Positions 6,666 through 12,911 of a DNA stretch of 15,817 bases are shown here, piece by piece. Source of the stretch: an uncultured Eubacteriales bacterium (GTDB lineage Bacteria; Bacillota; Clostridia; Oscillospirales; Oscillospiraceae); contig URDJ01000051.1 of the NCBI GenBank assembly GCA_900546615.1, forward strand, positions 1-15,817, written 5' to 3'. Each line of letters starts with the position of its first letter. Within the stretch, counting starts at the first letter, position 1. The position numbers and the translations under genes are program-made. The notes beneath the pieces were generated by a model. It had not been told where the DNA came from. It did not search any database and saw only the letters and a list, made by a program, of their open reading frames with translations.

Positions 6666-6682
6666 AGAAATGAGGTGGCGCC

Positions 6683-7045
6683 ATGCCGCGTCCGAAAAAG
6701 TGCCGCAGGGTATGCGGATTGCCCAGATGCAGTGAATTCGGCCCCTCAGCCCGCGAACGCAGCGGTTCCGGGCCGGTGCTCATGTCCGTCGAGGAATACG
6801 AGGCCATAAGGCTCATAGACTATCAGGGCTGCTCTCAGGCCGAGTGCAGTGAATACATGTGCGTCGCGCGCACGACGGCGCAGTTCATCTACAACAGCGC
6901 AAGAAAAAAACTCGCCGCTGCGCTGGTCGAAGGACGGCCGCTCAGGATAGAGGGCGGCTCCTACCAGCTCTGCGAGGGCGCGGCCGAGCACTGCCCGCGT
7001 CACGGCTGCCGAGGGCGGCACTGCATGAAAGGAGAAGAACAATGA
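6683..7045 (+). CDS. DUF134 family helix-turn-helix regulator
   Basis: The 120-residue product matches the DUF134 family, predicted DNA-binding proteins of anaerobic bacteria and archaea. It has the family's MPRPKKCRRV start and the core MSVEEYEAIRLIDYQGCSQAECSEYM (residues 34-59), followed by VARTTAQFIYNSARKKLA (61-78), which reads as the helix-turn-helix, then LRIEGGSYQLCE (87-98). Cysteines 7, 11 and 16 and the His/Cys tail (Cys97, 104, 109, 114 with His103, 107, 113) could bind metal or an iron-sulfur cluster. It is first in an operon with NifX and MinD-type genes, a known association of this family, and probably controls it through the inverted repeat at 6616-6665. The ATG at 6683 has GAGGTGG upstream; its stop overlaps the next start as ATGA. 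Confidence 0.88.
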   Translation: MPRPKKCRRVCGLPRCSEFGPSARERSGSGPVLMSVEEYEAIRLIDYQGCSQAECSEYMCVARTTAQFIYNSARKKLAAALVEGRPLRIEGGSYQLCEGAAEHCPRHGCRGRHCMKGEEQ

Positions 7046-7398
7046 AGATCATTATCCCGGTAGACGAGGCCAGCCCAAACACCGGCGTCTGCGTATCCTT
7101 CGGGCGCGCGCCGTATTTTGCGCTCTGCGAGGGAGAGGGCGTCACGTTCATCGAGAACCCGGGCGCTCAGGCCGAGGGCGGCGCGGGCCTCAAGGCTGCG
7201 CAGGCTGTAGCCGACAGCGGGGCCGAGGCGCTCGTCACCGTCCGCTGCGGCGAGAACGCCGCCGAGGTGCTCAAGGCCGCGGACATAAAGATCTACAGGT
7301 CGAAAGACGGCACCGCGCTCGAGAACGCGGCGGCGCTCGAGGCCGGCGAGCTCGAAGAACTCACCCGCTTCCACGCGGGCTTCCACGGCATCCAATGA
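7042..7398 (+). CDS. NifX/NifB-family (dinitrogenase iron-molybdenum cofactor-like) protein, first copy
   Basis: The 118-residue product belongs to the NifX/NifY/VnfX/orange-protein fold that carries or shuttles metal-sulfur clusters. It starts MKIIIPVDEASPNTGVCVSFGRAPYFALCE, with the family's S-F-G-R-A-P-Y-F segment at 19-26, and has ALVTVRCGENAAEVLKAADIKIY in the middle. The true start is the ATG at 7042, behind AAGGAGAAG, because homology begins there although the frame is open farther upstream. Four bases overlap with DUF134 (ATGA) and four with the next gene. No nitrogenase gene is visible, so a role in an ORP-like complex or a general cluster carrier is more plausible than FeMo-cofactor synthesis. 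Confidence 0.87.
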   Translation: MKIIIPVDEASPNTGVCVSFGRAPYFALCEGEGVTFIENPGAQAEGGAGLKAAQAVADSGAEALVTVRCGENAAEVLKAADIKIYRSKDGTALENAAALEAGELEELTRFHAGFHGIQ

Positions 7399-8231
7399 AG
7401 ATCGCGGTCCTGAGCGGCAAGGGCGGCGCGGGCAAAACCCTCGTCGCCTGCGGCCTCGCCTGCGCGGCGGGCCGGGCGACTTATATCGACTGCGACGTGG
7501 AGGAGCCGAACGGCCGCCTGTTTTTTGAGCCGGAAAATGTCGTATCCCTACCTGTAACGAAGAAAATGCCCGCCTTTGACCGCGGAAGGTGTACCGGCTG
7601 CCGCAGATGCGTCGAGCGCTGCCGCTTCAATGCGTTGGTGCTGGTGAAGGGCGCGCCCATGCTGTTCGACGAGGTCTGCCACTCCTACGGCGTTTGCGCT
7701 TATGTGTGTCCCGAGGGAGCGGTGGAGGAGACGGAGCGCGAGGTCGGCTCGGTCGAGACGGGCATGAGCGGCGATATAAAGGCCGTCACGGGCGAGCTGA
7801 AGCTCGGCGAGGCCACGGGCGTGCCCGTCATCGCGGCGGCGCTGGAGGAGGCGGGAGACGCGGAGACGGTCATCATCGACTGCCCGCCGGGCAGCGCCTG
7901 CCCGGTCATGGAGGCCGCGCGGGTGGCCGACTGCTGCGTGCTGGTCACGGAGCCGACGGCCTTCGGGCTGCACGACCTGCGGCTCGTGGCGGAGCTTATG
8001 CGCGTGCTGAAAAAGCCCTGCGGCGTGGTCGTGAACAAGGCCGGGACGGAGTACCCGGAGCTGGAGCGCTGGCTGGAGGCCGAGGGCCTGCCCGTGCTCG
8101 CGCGGATTCCGTACAGCGCGAAGCTGGCGGCGGCGGGCGCGCGGGGCGCTCTCGCGTACCGCGAGGACGAGGAGGTGCGCTGCATCTTCGATGCGCTGCT
8201 CTCCCGGATACGGAAGGAGGCGTGCGCATGA
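7395..8231 (+). CDS. MinD/Mrp-type P-loop ATPase with ferredoxin insert, first copy (one cluster cysteine replaced)
   Basis: The 278-residue product is a deviant-Walker ATPase of the MinD/ParA superfamily with a ferredoxin domain inserted after the first third. Visible are SGKGGAGKT (7-15), IDCDVEEPN (31-39), the ferredoxin insert (about 60-112), TVIIDCPPGSACPV (158-171) as Walker B region, and VLVTEPTAFGLHDL (182-195). The first cluster motif is Cys66/69/72/76. The second is Cys95, Tyr98, Cys101, Cys105: the cysteine expected at position 98 is tyrosine. This DVEEPN type usually pairs with the DVDAPN type encoded next, as here. ATPases of this pair are thought to act in cluster assembly or in ORP-like complexes. 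Starts and stops overlap neighbours by ATGA. Confidence 0.9.
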   Translation: MKIAVLSGKGGAGKTLVACGLACAAGRATYIDCDVEEPNGRLFFEPENVVSLPVTKKMPAFDRGRCTGCRRCVERCRFNALVLVKGAPMLFDEVCHSYGVCAYVCPEGAVEETEREVGSVETGMSGDIKAVTGELKLGEATGVPVIAAALEEAGDAETVIIDCPPGSACPVMEAARVADCCVLVTEPTAFGLHDLRLVAELMRVLKKPCGVVVNKAGTEYPELERWLEAEGLPVLARIPYSAKLAAAGARGALAYREDEEVRCIFDALLSRIRKEACA

Positions 8232-9127
8232 AAAAGCTGCTCATCCTCAGCGGCAAGGGCGGCACGGGCAAGACCACGACCGCCGCGGCCTTCATCCGCT
8301 TTGCCGGGGCGCGGGCGGTCGCCGACTGCGACGTGGACGCGCCGAACCTCGCCCTCGTGTCCGGCGGCTATGCCGAGACGGTCGAGACGGACTTCCGCGG
8401 CTCGGACAAGGCGAAGATAGACCCGGGCCTGTGCATCGGCTGCGGAAAATGCGCCGAACTGTGCCGCTTCGGGGCCATCTCCCGCGCCGGTGGAGATAAA
8501 TATGCGGTGGACGAGCTCCGCTGCGAGGGCTGCGGGCTGTGTACGGAGGCCTGCCTCGCCGGCGCGGCGAGGCTCGGCGAGGACATCGCGGGCTCGTTCC
8601 GGGTGCGGAGAGGGGACGGGGTGTTCGCGGACGCCCAGCTGCGTATGGGCCGCGGCAACTCAGGCAAGCTGGTGACGGAGGTCAAGCGCGCGCTTTACGA
8701 GAACTGCCCCGGGGATGCGGAGCTTGCGGTAATCGACGGCTCGCCCGGCGTGGGCTGCCCGGTGATGGCCTCGATGAACGGCGTGAGCCTCGCGCTCATC
8801 GTGGCGGAGCCGTCGGTATCCGGCTTCGGCGACATGCGGCGGCTGGTGCGCACGGCGTCGATGGCGCGGGTGAGGACGGCGGTATGCGTGAACCGCGCGG
8901 ACGTCTGCCCGGAGCTGAGCGCTGATATCGAGCGCTGGTGCGCGGAGCAGGGCGTGCCCTTCCTGGGCCGGGTGCCCTTTGACCGGAGCGCGCAGCGGGC
9001 GATAAACGAGGGCCGGAGCGTGGCGGAGCTGGACTGCCCGGCGCGCGCGGCGCTCTATGAGGTGTTCATAAAAGCCATGGAGCTTTTAGGTATCAAAACG
9101 ACTGATAAGGAGACGAAACAGCTATGA
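8228..9127 (+). CDS. MinD/Mrp-type P-loop ATPase with ferredoxin insert, second copy
   Basis: The 299-residue product is the partner ATPase. It has SGKGGTGKT (8-16), DCDVDAPNLAL (33-43), a complete 2[4Fe-4S] insert with Cys69/72/75/79 and Cys99/102/105/109, VIDGSPGVGCPV as Walker B region, and VAEPSVSGFGDMRRL. All eight ferredoxin cysteines are present, unlike in its neighbour. The start at 8228 follows GGAAGGAGG (8212-8220); the reading frame is open upstream but homology begins at MKKLLILSGK. It closely resembles the ORP-complex ATPases of Desulfovibrio in motif order. A heterodimer with the preceding ATPase is inferred from pairing and overlapping translation. It probably works in the cytosol. 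Confidence 0.9.
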   Translation: MKKLLILSGKGGTGKTTTAAAFIRFAGARAVADCDVDAPNLALVSGGYAETVETDFRGSDKAKIDPGLCIGCGKCAELCRFGAISRAGGDKYAVDELRCEGCGLCTEACLAGAARLGEDIAGSFRVRRGDGVFADAQLRMGRGNSGKLVTEVKRALYENCPGDAELAVIDGSPGVGCPVMASMNGVSLALIVAEPSVSGFGDMRRLVRTASMARVRTAVCVNRADVCPELSADIERWCAEQGVPFLGRVPFDRSAQRAINEGRSVAELDCPARAALYEVFIKAMELLGIKTTDKETKQL

Positions 9128-9489
9128 AGATTGCAGCAGCGGCCATGGGTAACACGGTGTCCGGGCATTTCGGGCACTGCGAGAATTTCAACATTTACGA
9201 CTGCGCGGAAGGGAAGATCGTATCTGCCGAGTCCGTGCCGAATCCGGGCCACCGTCCGGGTTTCCTGCCAAACTTCCTTGCAGACAGGGGAGTGCAGGTC
9301 ATCATAGCCGGCGGGATGGGCGGCAGCGCGGTGGATATCTTCAACGAGCGCGGCGTCGAGGTCATCGTCGGCGCGTCGGGCGACACGCGGGCGGCGGTCG
9401 AGGCATATCTCAGGGGCGAGCTCAAGACCACCGGCGCGGTGTGCCACAAGCATGAGCACGCCGACGAGTGCGGCCACCACCACGAATAA
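9124..9489 (+). CDS. NifX/NifB-family protein with His/Cys-rich tail, second copy
   Basis: The 121-residue product starts MKIAAAAMGNTVSGHFGHCENF, the S-G-H-F-G-H-C form of the NifX fold N-terminus, and continues with VQVIIAGGMGGSAVDIFNERGVEVIVG (57-83), a hallmark of the family. The C-terminus carries Cys107, His108, His110, His112, Cys116 and His118-120, a likely metal-binding tail absent from the first NifX protein of this operon. Its ATG overlaps the stop of the second ATPase, with AAGGAG at 9107-9112 upstream. It ends the operon, followed by a strong terminator. It may be the apo-carrier on which the two ATPases load a metal-sulfur cluster. Confidence 0.9.
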   Translation: MKIAAAAMGNTVSGHFGHCENFNIYDCAEGKIVSAESVPNPGHRPGFLPNFLADRGVQVIIAGGMGGSAVDIFNERGVEVIVGASGDTRAAVEAYLRGELKTTGAVCHKHEHADECGHHHE

Positions 9490-9515
9490 ACCGCAGAATT
9501 GTCTTTTATGGAAAG

Positions 9516-9552
9516 AATACAGGGCCGCGTGGTCTGCGCGGCCCTGTATTTT
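9516..9552. terminator. Shared bidirectional terminator between convergent operons
   Basis: A perfect 14-base stem (9516-9529 with 9537-9550), 7-base loop, followed by TTTT on the plus strand (9549-9552) and by TTCTTTCC on the minus strand. It lies 26 bases after the NifX stop and 17 bases after the stop of the convergent gene. Confidence 0.9.
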
Positions 9553-9569
9553 GTGCCTTATGGGTGAAC

Positions 9570-10433
9570 TCAGCCGAACTGTTCCAGCTTAGCCTTGACC
9601 ATATAGGCGCCGGCGAGGACGCCTCCAAAGAGGTATTTGCCCTCGCCGTTCGTGCGCGTCGTGGCGACGAGCGTCTCGGTTTGGACGCCCGCCACGTCCT
9701 TGACAGCATAGAGACCCACAAAACAGTTGGCGACCGCAGCGCCGGAAGCGTCGCGGATGATGCCGCTGACGGTGCCGCTGTAGGTGCGGCCATCCACTAT
9801 CATTGCCAGGCTGACGTTCGCGATGGAGCCGCCGAGTATGGTCACGGCCACCGGCGCTGTGGCGAGATATCCCGAAGCCGTGGCGGTGAGGCTGTACACA
9901 CCGTCTGCTACGTCGTAAAAGACAAATTCGCCGTCCGCTGCGCTGTAGGTCGTCGCGACCACGGCGCCGCTGAGGTTCGTCATGTTGATCTTTGCGCCGG
10001 ATATGGGCGATATGCCATCCAGTCCAGCGGAGCTGACCGTGCCGGCGACTGCGCCGAGTGAGAGAGACGGCTCGGGAGTGCATACCAGACCGACGCTGGC
10101 TGTGCCGCCCGCGGTGAGGCTCACGCCGACCGAGGGGCTGAGCACATAGCCCTCGAGCACGGCGGCGAGGCTGTAGGTGCCCGCGGGCACGCTGCTGAAG
10201 CTGAAGCTGCCGGCCTCGTCCGTCAGGGTGTGCTGGTAGGGATGACCGGCGCTGTCAAAGAGCTTGACGGTGGCGTTCGCAAGGGGCAAACTGCCGTCAG
10301 TAACGGAGCCGGTGATGGAGCCTTGGATGACCGCAGGGGGCAGGCTGATATTTACGTCCGCCTCCTGCATCCCGGAAATGTCAAAGTTGGGGCTGTAATT
10401 CAAACTGAGCAGGTCTTGCCTGATCTCGGCCAT
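9570..10433 (-). CDS. Three-repeat carboxypeptidase-regulatory-like beta-sandwich protein
   Basis: The 287-residue product consists of a short N-terminal region (MAEIRQDLLS...) and three repeats of about 70-90 residues of the carboxypeptidase-regulatory-like / Cna-B-like type, at about 36-118, 126-212 and 219-287. Each repeat has the recurring pattern G.V.D..G.P...A.V.L, then T...G.F.F..V..G.Y.L.A. Such domains normally occur outside the cell in adhesins, pili or wall proteins, yet no signal peptide, membrane anchor or sortase motif is visible. The start is well supported by AGGAGGT 7 bases upstream (10447-10441). It lies 21 bases after a small membrane-protein gene, so the two are probably co-transcribed. 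Function and location are unknown. Confidence 0.8.
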   Translation of the reverse strand: MAEIRQDLLSLNYSPNFDISGMQEADVNISLPPAVIQGSITGSVTDGSLPLANATVKLFDSAGHPYQHTLTDEAGSFSFSSVPAGTYSLAAVLEGYVLSPSVGVSLTAGGTASVGLVCTPEPSLSLGAVAGTVSSAGLDGISPISGAKINMTNLSGAVVATTYSAADGEFVFYDVADGVYSLTATASGYLATAPVAVTILGGSIANVSLAMIVDGRTYSGTVSGIIRDASGAAVANCFVGLYAVKDVAGVQTETLVATTRTNGEGKYLFGGVLAGAYMVKAKLEQFG

Positions 10434-10454
10434 ATTTTAAACCTCCTGATATCA

Positions 10455-10829
10455 TCACTGATCATGGTCATATCTGCCGCCAGTGAGAAAGCCCACGCTG
10501 CCGGACACGAAGTCGCGGAACTGGGCGATGGTGGCGGCGGAGCCTGAGTCGAGAAGCCACGGCCTCGAGACGGACACGGCTCTGAATGCCAGCAGGACCA
10601 TAAGACAGAACAGCCCCGCTGAGGCGACGATGAGCGTCCTGCTAGCGCTCCTCTGAGGCGTGCAGGAGCTGAGAAAGTAGCCGAATATGCCCGCCGCCGA
10701 GGTGCGGACGATGACGTCGATGCCGGAAGCCGCGTCCGGTGCGGGATAAAACAACCCGAGCGCCGACTGCAGCAGCAGCACCCCAAGGAATACCAAAAGC
10801 CAGAACTCCGTCCTGCCCAATCGCTTCAT
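10455..10829 (-). CDS. Small membrane protein of unknown function
   Basis: The 124-residue product is not recognised. Hydrophobic segments at about 9-28, 40-56 and 64-82 suggest two or three membrane helices, followed by a soluble tail ending GRYDHDQ. The ATG at 10829 has GGAGGTG (10843-10837) upstream with 7-base spacing. The gene precedes the three-repeat protein by 21 bases, which suggests a functional pair, perhaps a membrane partner of the repeat protein. I find no convincing promoter in the 169 bases upstream; they contain the hairpin at 10895-10926. Confidence 0.65.
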   Translation of the reverse strand: MKRLGRTEFWLLVFLGVLLLQSALGLFYPAPDAASGIDVIVRTSAAGIFGYFLSSCTPQRSASRTLIVASAGLFCLMVLLAFRAVSVSRPWLLDSGSAATIAQFRDFVSGSVGFLTGGRYDHDQ

Positions 10830-10894
10830 CCCGTCTCACCTCCGCGCGGACAGTCTATGTGGACGTGTACGGCTTTGACACTGACATGCAGCAG

Positions 10895-10926
10895 AAATCC
10901 CGGCTCCTTCTATGGAGTCGGGATTT
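10895..10926 (-). terminator. Hairpin between the LysR gene and the small membrane-protein gene
   Basis: Arms 10895-10907 and 10914-10926 pair over 13 positions with a 6-base loop and a single non-Watson-Crick position (G-T if read on plus, A-C if read on minus). It lies 73 bases after the LysR stop, on the minus strand, and its 3' arm ends in ATTTC. It could end the LysR transcript or attenuate transcription into 10829-9570. Confidence 0.5.
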
Positions 10927-10998
10927 TCATTGATAATACCTATAGTTTGTGAGGCGGCGTCTATGATGTCAAAAATTCGGGGTTTTGCTTGTGAAAAA

Positions 10999-11880
10999 TC
11001 ACCAGCTGACGCCGTTGAGGACATATTGCCGGAAATTCCTGACCGCCGGGGTCTGCCAGGCGCGGTCGTCGGAGACCATGTAGAAGTTGCGCTCCCAGAC
11101 GGGGCTGGCGATCTGGATGATCTTGACGTCCAGACGCATGAGCAGGTCCATGAAAGGTACGACGGCTATGCCGAAGCCGCGCGCGACCAGCCCGGCGATG
11201 ACCTGATCCTCGTCCACCTCGTAGGCGATCTTCGGCCGTCCGCCCGCGCGGGAGAACAGCTCGTCCACCACTGGCCGCAGGCCCGAGCCTTTTGAGAAGT
11301 ACACCTGCGGGTAGGGCAGCGTCTCGCCAAGGTCCACCGAGTGCCGCCGCGCCAGCTCGTGCCCGCGCGGAACGATGAGCATGAGGTCCTGCCGCTCGAC
11401 TGCAACGGAAGTTAATCCCAGCTCCGCCGGAGGTTTAGATGCGAAAACGAGGTCATATTTGCGCTCTATAAGCCCCTCGAGCAGGGCGCTCGTCATGCCT
11501 GTCTCGAAGGTGAAGCGCAGGTCCTTCCCCGGATTTTCCCTAAGATACCGCGACACCAGCTCAGGCACATAGTCCACGCCCAGTGTCCGCAGCAGTCCCA
11601 GCCGGATAAGCCCCTCGCCCCGCGAGACGCGCTGCAGCTCGCCCACGCCCTCGTCCAGCGTCGCAAGCGTCTTGAGCGCGCAGGCTAGAAAATGCTCCCC
11701 AAAGCGCGTCAGCTCCGTATTGCGCCCCGTCTTCTCGAAAAGCGGCACGCCCAGCTCCGCCTCCAACTGAGCCATGGCATGGCTCAAACTCGGCTGAGTG
11801 ATGCACAGCTGCTCCGCCGCCCGGGTGTAATGCTTCGTCTCCGCCAGCTGGACAAAATACCGCAGATGATACAGATTCAT
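10999..11880 (-). CDS. LysR-type transcriptional regulator, probable controller of the quinate/shikimate operon
   Basis: The 293-residue product has a LysR winged helix-turn-helix at the N-terminus: MNLYHLRYFVQLAETKHYTRAA..., with ITQPSLSHAMAQLEAELGVPLFEKTGR at about 27-53, and a two-lobed inducer-binding domain ending near VSDDRAWQTPAVRNF. I chose the ATG at 11880, not an in-frame ATG at 11931, because the conserved MNLYHLRYF begins there and AAGGGGGTG lies 7 bases upstream. The gene is divergent from the aroE/MFS/TIM-barrel operon with 150 bases between, the usual LysR layout. In Listeria a LysR protein, QuiR, controls quinate/shikimate genes; a similar role here is inferred from neighbours, not from sequence detail. 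Confidence 0.9.
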   Translation of the reverse strand: MNLYHLRYFVQLAETKHYTRAAEQLCITQPSLSHAMAQLEAELGVPLFEKTGRNTELTRFGEHFLACALKTLATLDEGVGELQRVSRGEGLIRLGLLRTLGVDYVPELVSRYLRENPGKDLRFTFETGMTSALLEGLIERKYDLVFASKPPAELGLTSVAVERQDLMLIVPRGHELARRHSVDLGETLPYPQVYFSKGSGLRPVVDELFSRAGGRPKIAYEVDEDQVIAGLVARGFGIAVVPFMDLLMRLDVKIIQIASPVWERNFYMVSDDRAWQTPAVRNFRQYVLNGVSW

Positions 11881-11908
11881 CGCCGGACACCCCCTTGCCT
11901 TTGAGCTT

Positions 11909-11938
11909 ATTCTACCATATTCGATAGACAAAATCTAT
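11909..11938 (-). promoter_or_regulatory. LysR box overlapping the LysR promoter
   Basis: ATAGA (11924-11928) and TCTAT (11934-11938) form a perfect inverted repeat with 5 bases between. It contains the T-N11-A spacing typical of LysR sites (T11925, A11937). Read on the minus strand, a TAGAAT -10 (11914-11909) with TGG before it lies next to the box, so binding would plausibly autorepress the LysR gene while activating the divergent operon. Confidence 0.6.
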
Positions 11939-11954
11939 AGTTTTAGAAATTTTA

Positions 11955-11983
11955 TTGATTTGTTAAAAAGCAGTCAATATGCT
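11955..11983 (+). promoter_or_regulatory. Promoter of the quinate/shikimate-type operon
   Basis: TTGATT (11955-11960) and TATGCT (11978-11983), 17-base spacer, 47 bases before the first ATG. The LysR box at 11924-11938 ends 16 bases upstream of the -35, a common activator position. Confidence 0.65.
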
Positions 11984-12030
11984 ACATTCGTCGCAGAACG
12001 AAGCCGTGAGCGGCAGAAAGGGAGACAGAA

Positions 12031-12894
12031 ATGAACATTGACGGCAAGACAAAGCTGCTGGGGCTTATTGGCACCCCGGTCGAGCACTCGAAATCCCCCG
12101 CGATGTACAACTACTGCTTTGATAAGTACGGACTCAACTGCGCGTATCTGGCTTTTGACGTGGATATGGAGCACGTGGCGGACGGCATTGCGGCGCTGCG
12201 CACCTTCAATGTCATGGGCTGCAACGTGACCATGCCGCTCAAGAACGCGGTCATCCCCTATCTGGACGAGGTCAGCCCGGCCTCGAAGGCCATTGGAAGC
12301 GTGAACACCATTGTAAACAAGGACGGCAAGCTCTATGGCTACGTCACGGACGGCATGGGGTACACGGGACAGCTGCGCCGCGGCGGCGTGGAGATAGCGG
12401 GCAAGGTCGTGACGCTCCTTGGTGCTGGCGGCGCGGCGAGCGCCATCGCCATCGAGGCCGCGCTGGAGGGCGCGAAGGAGATAAGGGTCTTCAACAAGCG
12501 CGACGCGTTCTGGGAGAGGGCGCTGGCGAACCTCAAGACCATCGGCGACGCGGCCCCCTCCTGCAAGATAAGCCTAAGCGACCTCGACGACGCAGAGGCC
12601 CTGCGTGCGAGCATAGCGACGAGCGACATCCTCACGAACGCCACCCGCGTCGGCATGGCCCCGATGGACGACGCCAGCCTTATCACCGACCTCACTATGC
12701 TCCGCCCCGAGCTCATTGTAACGGACGTGGTGTATAACCCCGAGGAGACGAAGCTGCTGCGCGAGGCTAAAGCCGCTGGCTGCCGCACTTTTGACGGCCT
12801 GGGCATGCTGGTGGGCCAGGGCGCGGCGAGCTTCAAGCTCTACACCGGCCTCGACATGCCGATAGACGAGGTCTGCGACGCCATCTACAGATAA
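12031..12894 (+). CDS. aroE: Quinate/shikimate dehydrogenase, YdiB-like (AroE family), first copy
   Basis: The 287-residue product oxidises or reduces shikimate/3-dehydroshikimate, and probably quinate/3-dehydroquinate, with NAD(P). Substrate residues are visible: HSKSP (19-23), NVTMPLK with catalytic Lys71, Asn92 in SVNT, and Asp107 in VTDGMG. The dinucleotide fold has GAGGAAS (131-137) and then FNKRDAFWERAL, and the C-terminal half (SDILTNATRVGM, VVYNPEETKLL, DGLGMLVGQGA) follows E. coli YdiB closely. The usual Asn before Thr-Asp-Gly is Val105. The start at 12031 has AAGGGAG 6 bases upstream. First gene of an operon with a transporter and a TIM-barrel enzyme, under a divergent LysR gene, so catabolism is more likely than aromatic amino acid synthesis. 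Confidence 0.88.
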   Translation: MNIDGKTKLLGLIGTPVEHSKSPAMYNYCFDKYGLNCAYLAFDVDMEHVADGIAALRTFNVMGCNVTMPLKNAVIPYLDEVSPASKAIGSVNTIVNKDGKLYGYVTDGMGYTGQLRRGGVEIAGKVVTLLGAGGAASAIAIEAALEGAKEIRVFNKRDAFWERALANLKTIGDAAPSCKISLSDLDDAEALRASIATSDILTNATRVGMAPMDDASLITDLTMLRPELIVTDVVYNPEETKLLREAKAAGCRTFDGLGMLVGQGAASFKLYTGLDMPIDEVCDAIYR

Positions 12895-12911
12895 AAGAGG
12901 AGGGCACAAGG

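Noticed and set aside
7042..9489. Nitrogenase cofactor biosynthesis locus
   Set aside because: NifX-family proteins are present, but no nifH, nifD, nifK, nifE, nifN or nifB is in the window, and the MinD-type ATPases and DUF134 fit ORP-like loci better.
10874..10879. TTGACA on the plus strand near the small membrane-protein gene as a promoter
   Set aside because: No -10 at a suitable distance and no plus-strand gene follows before the aroE operon, which has its own promoter.
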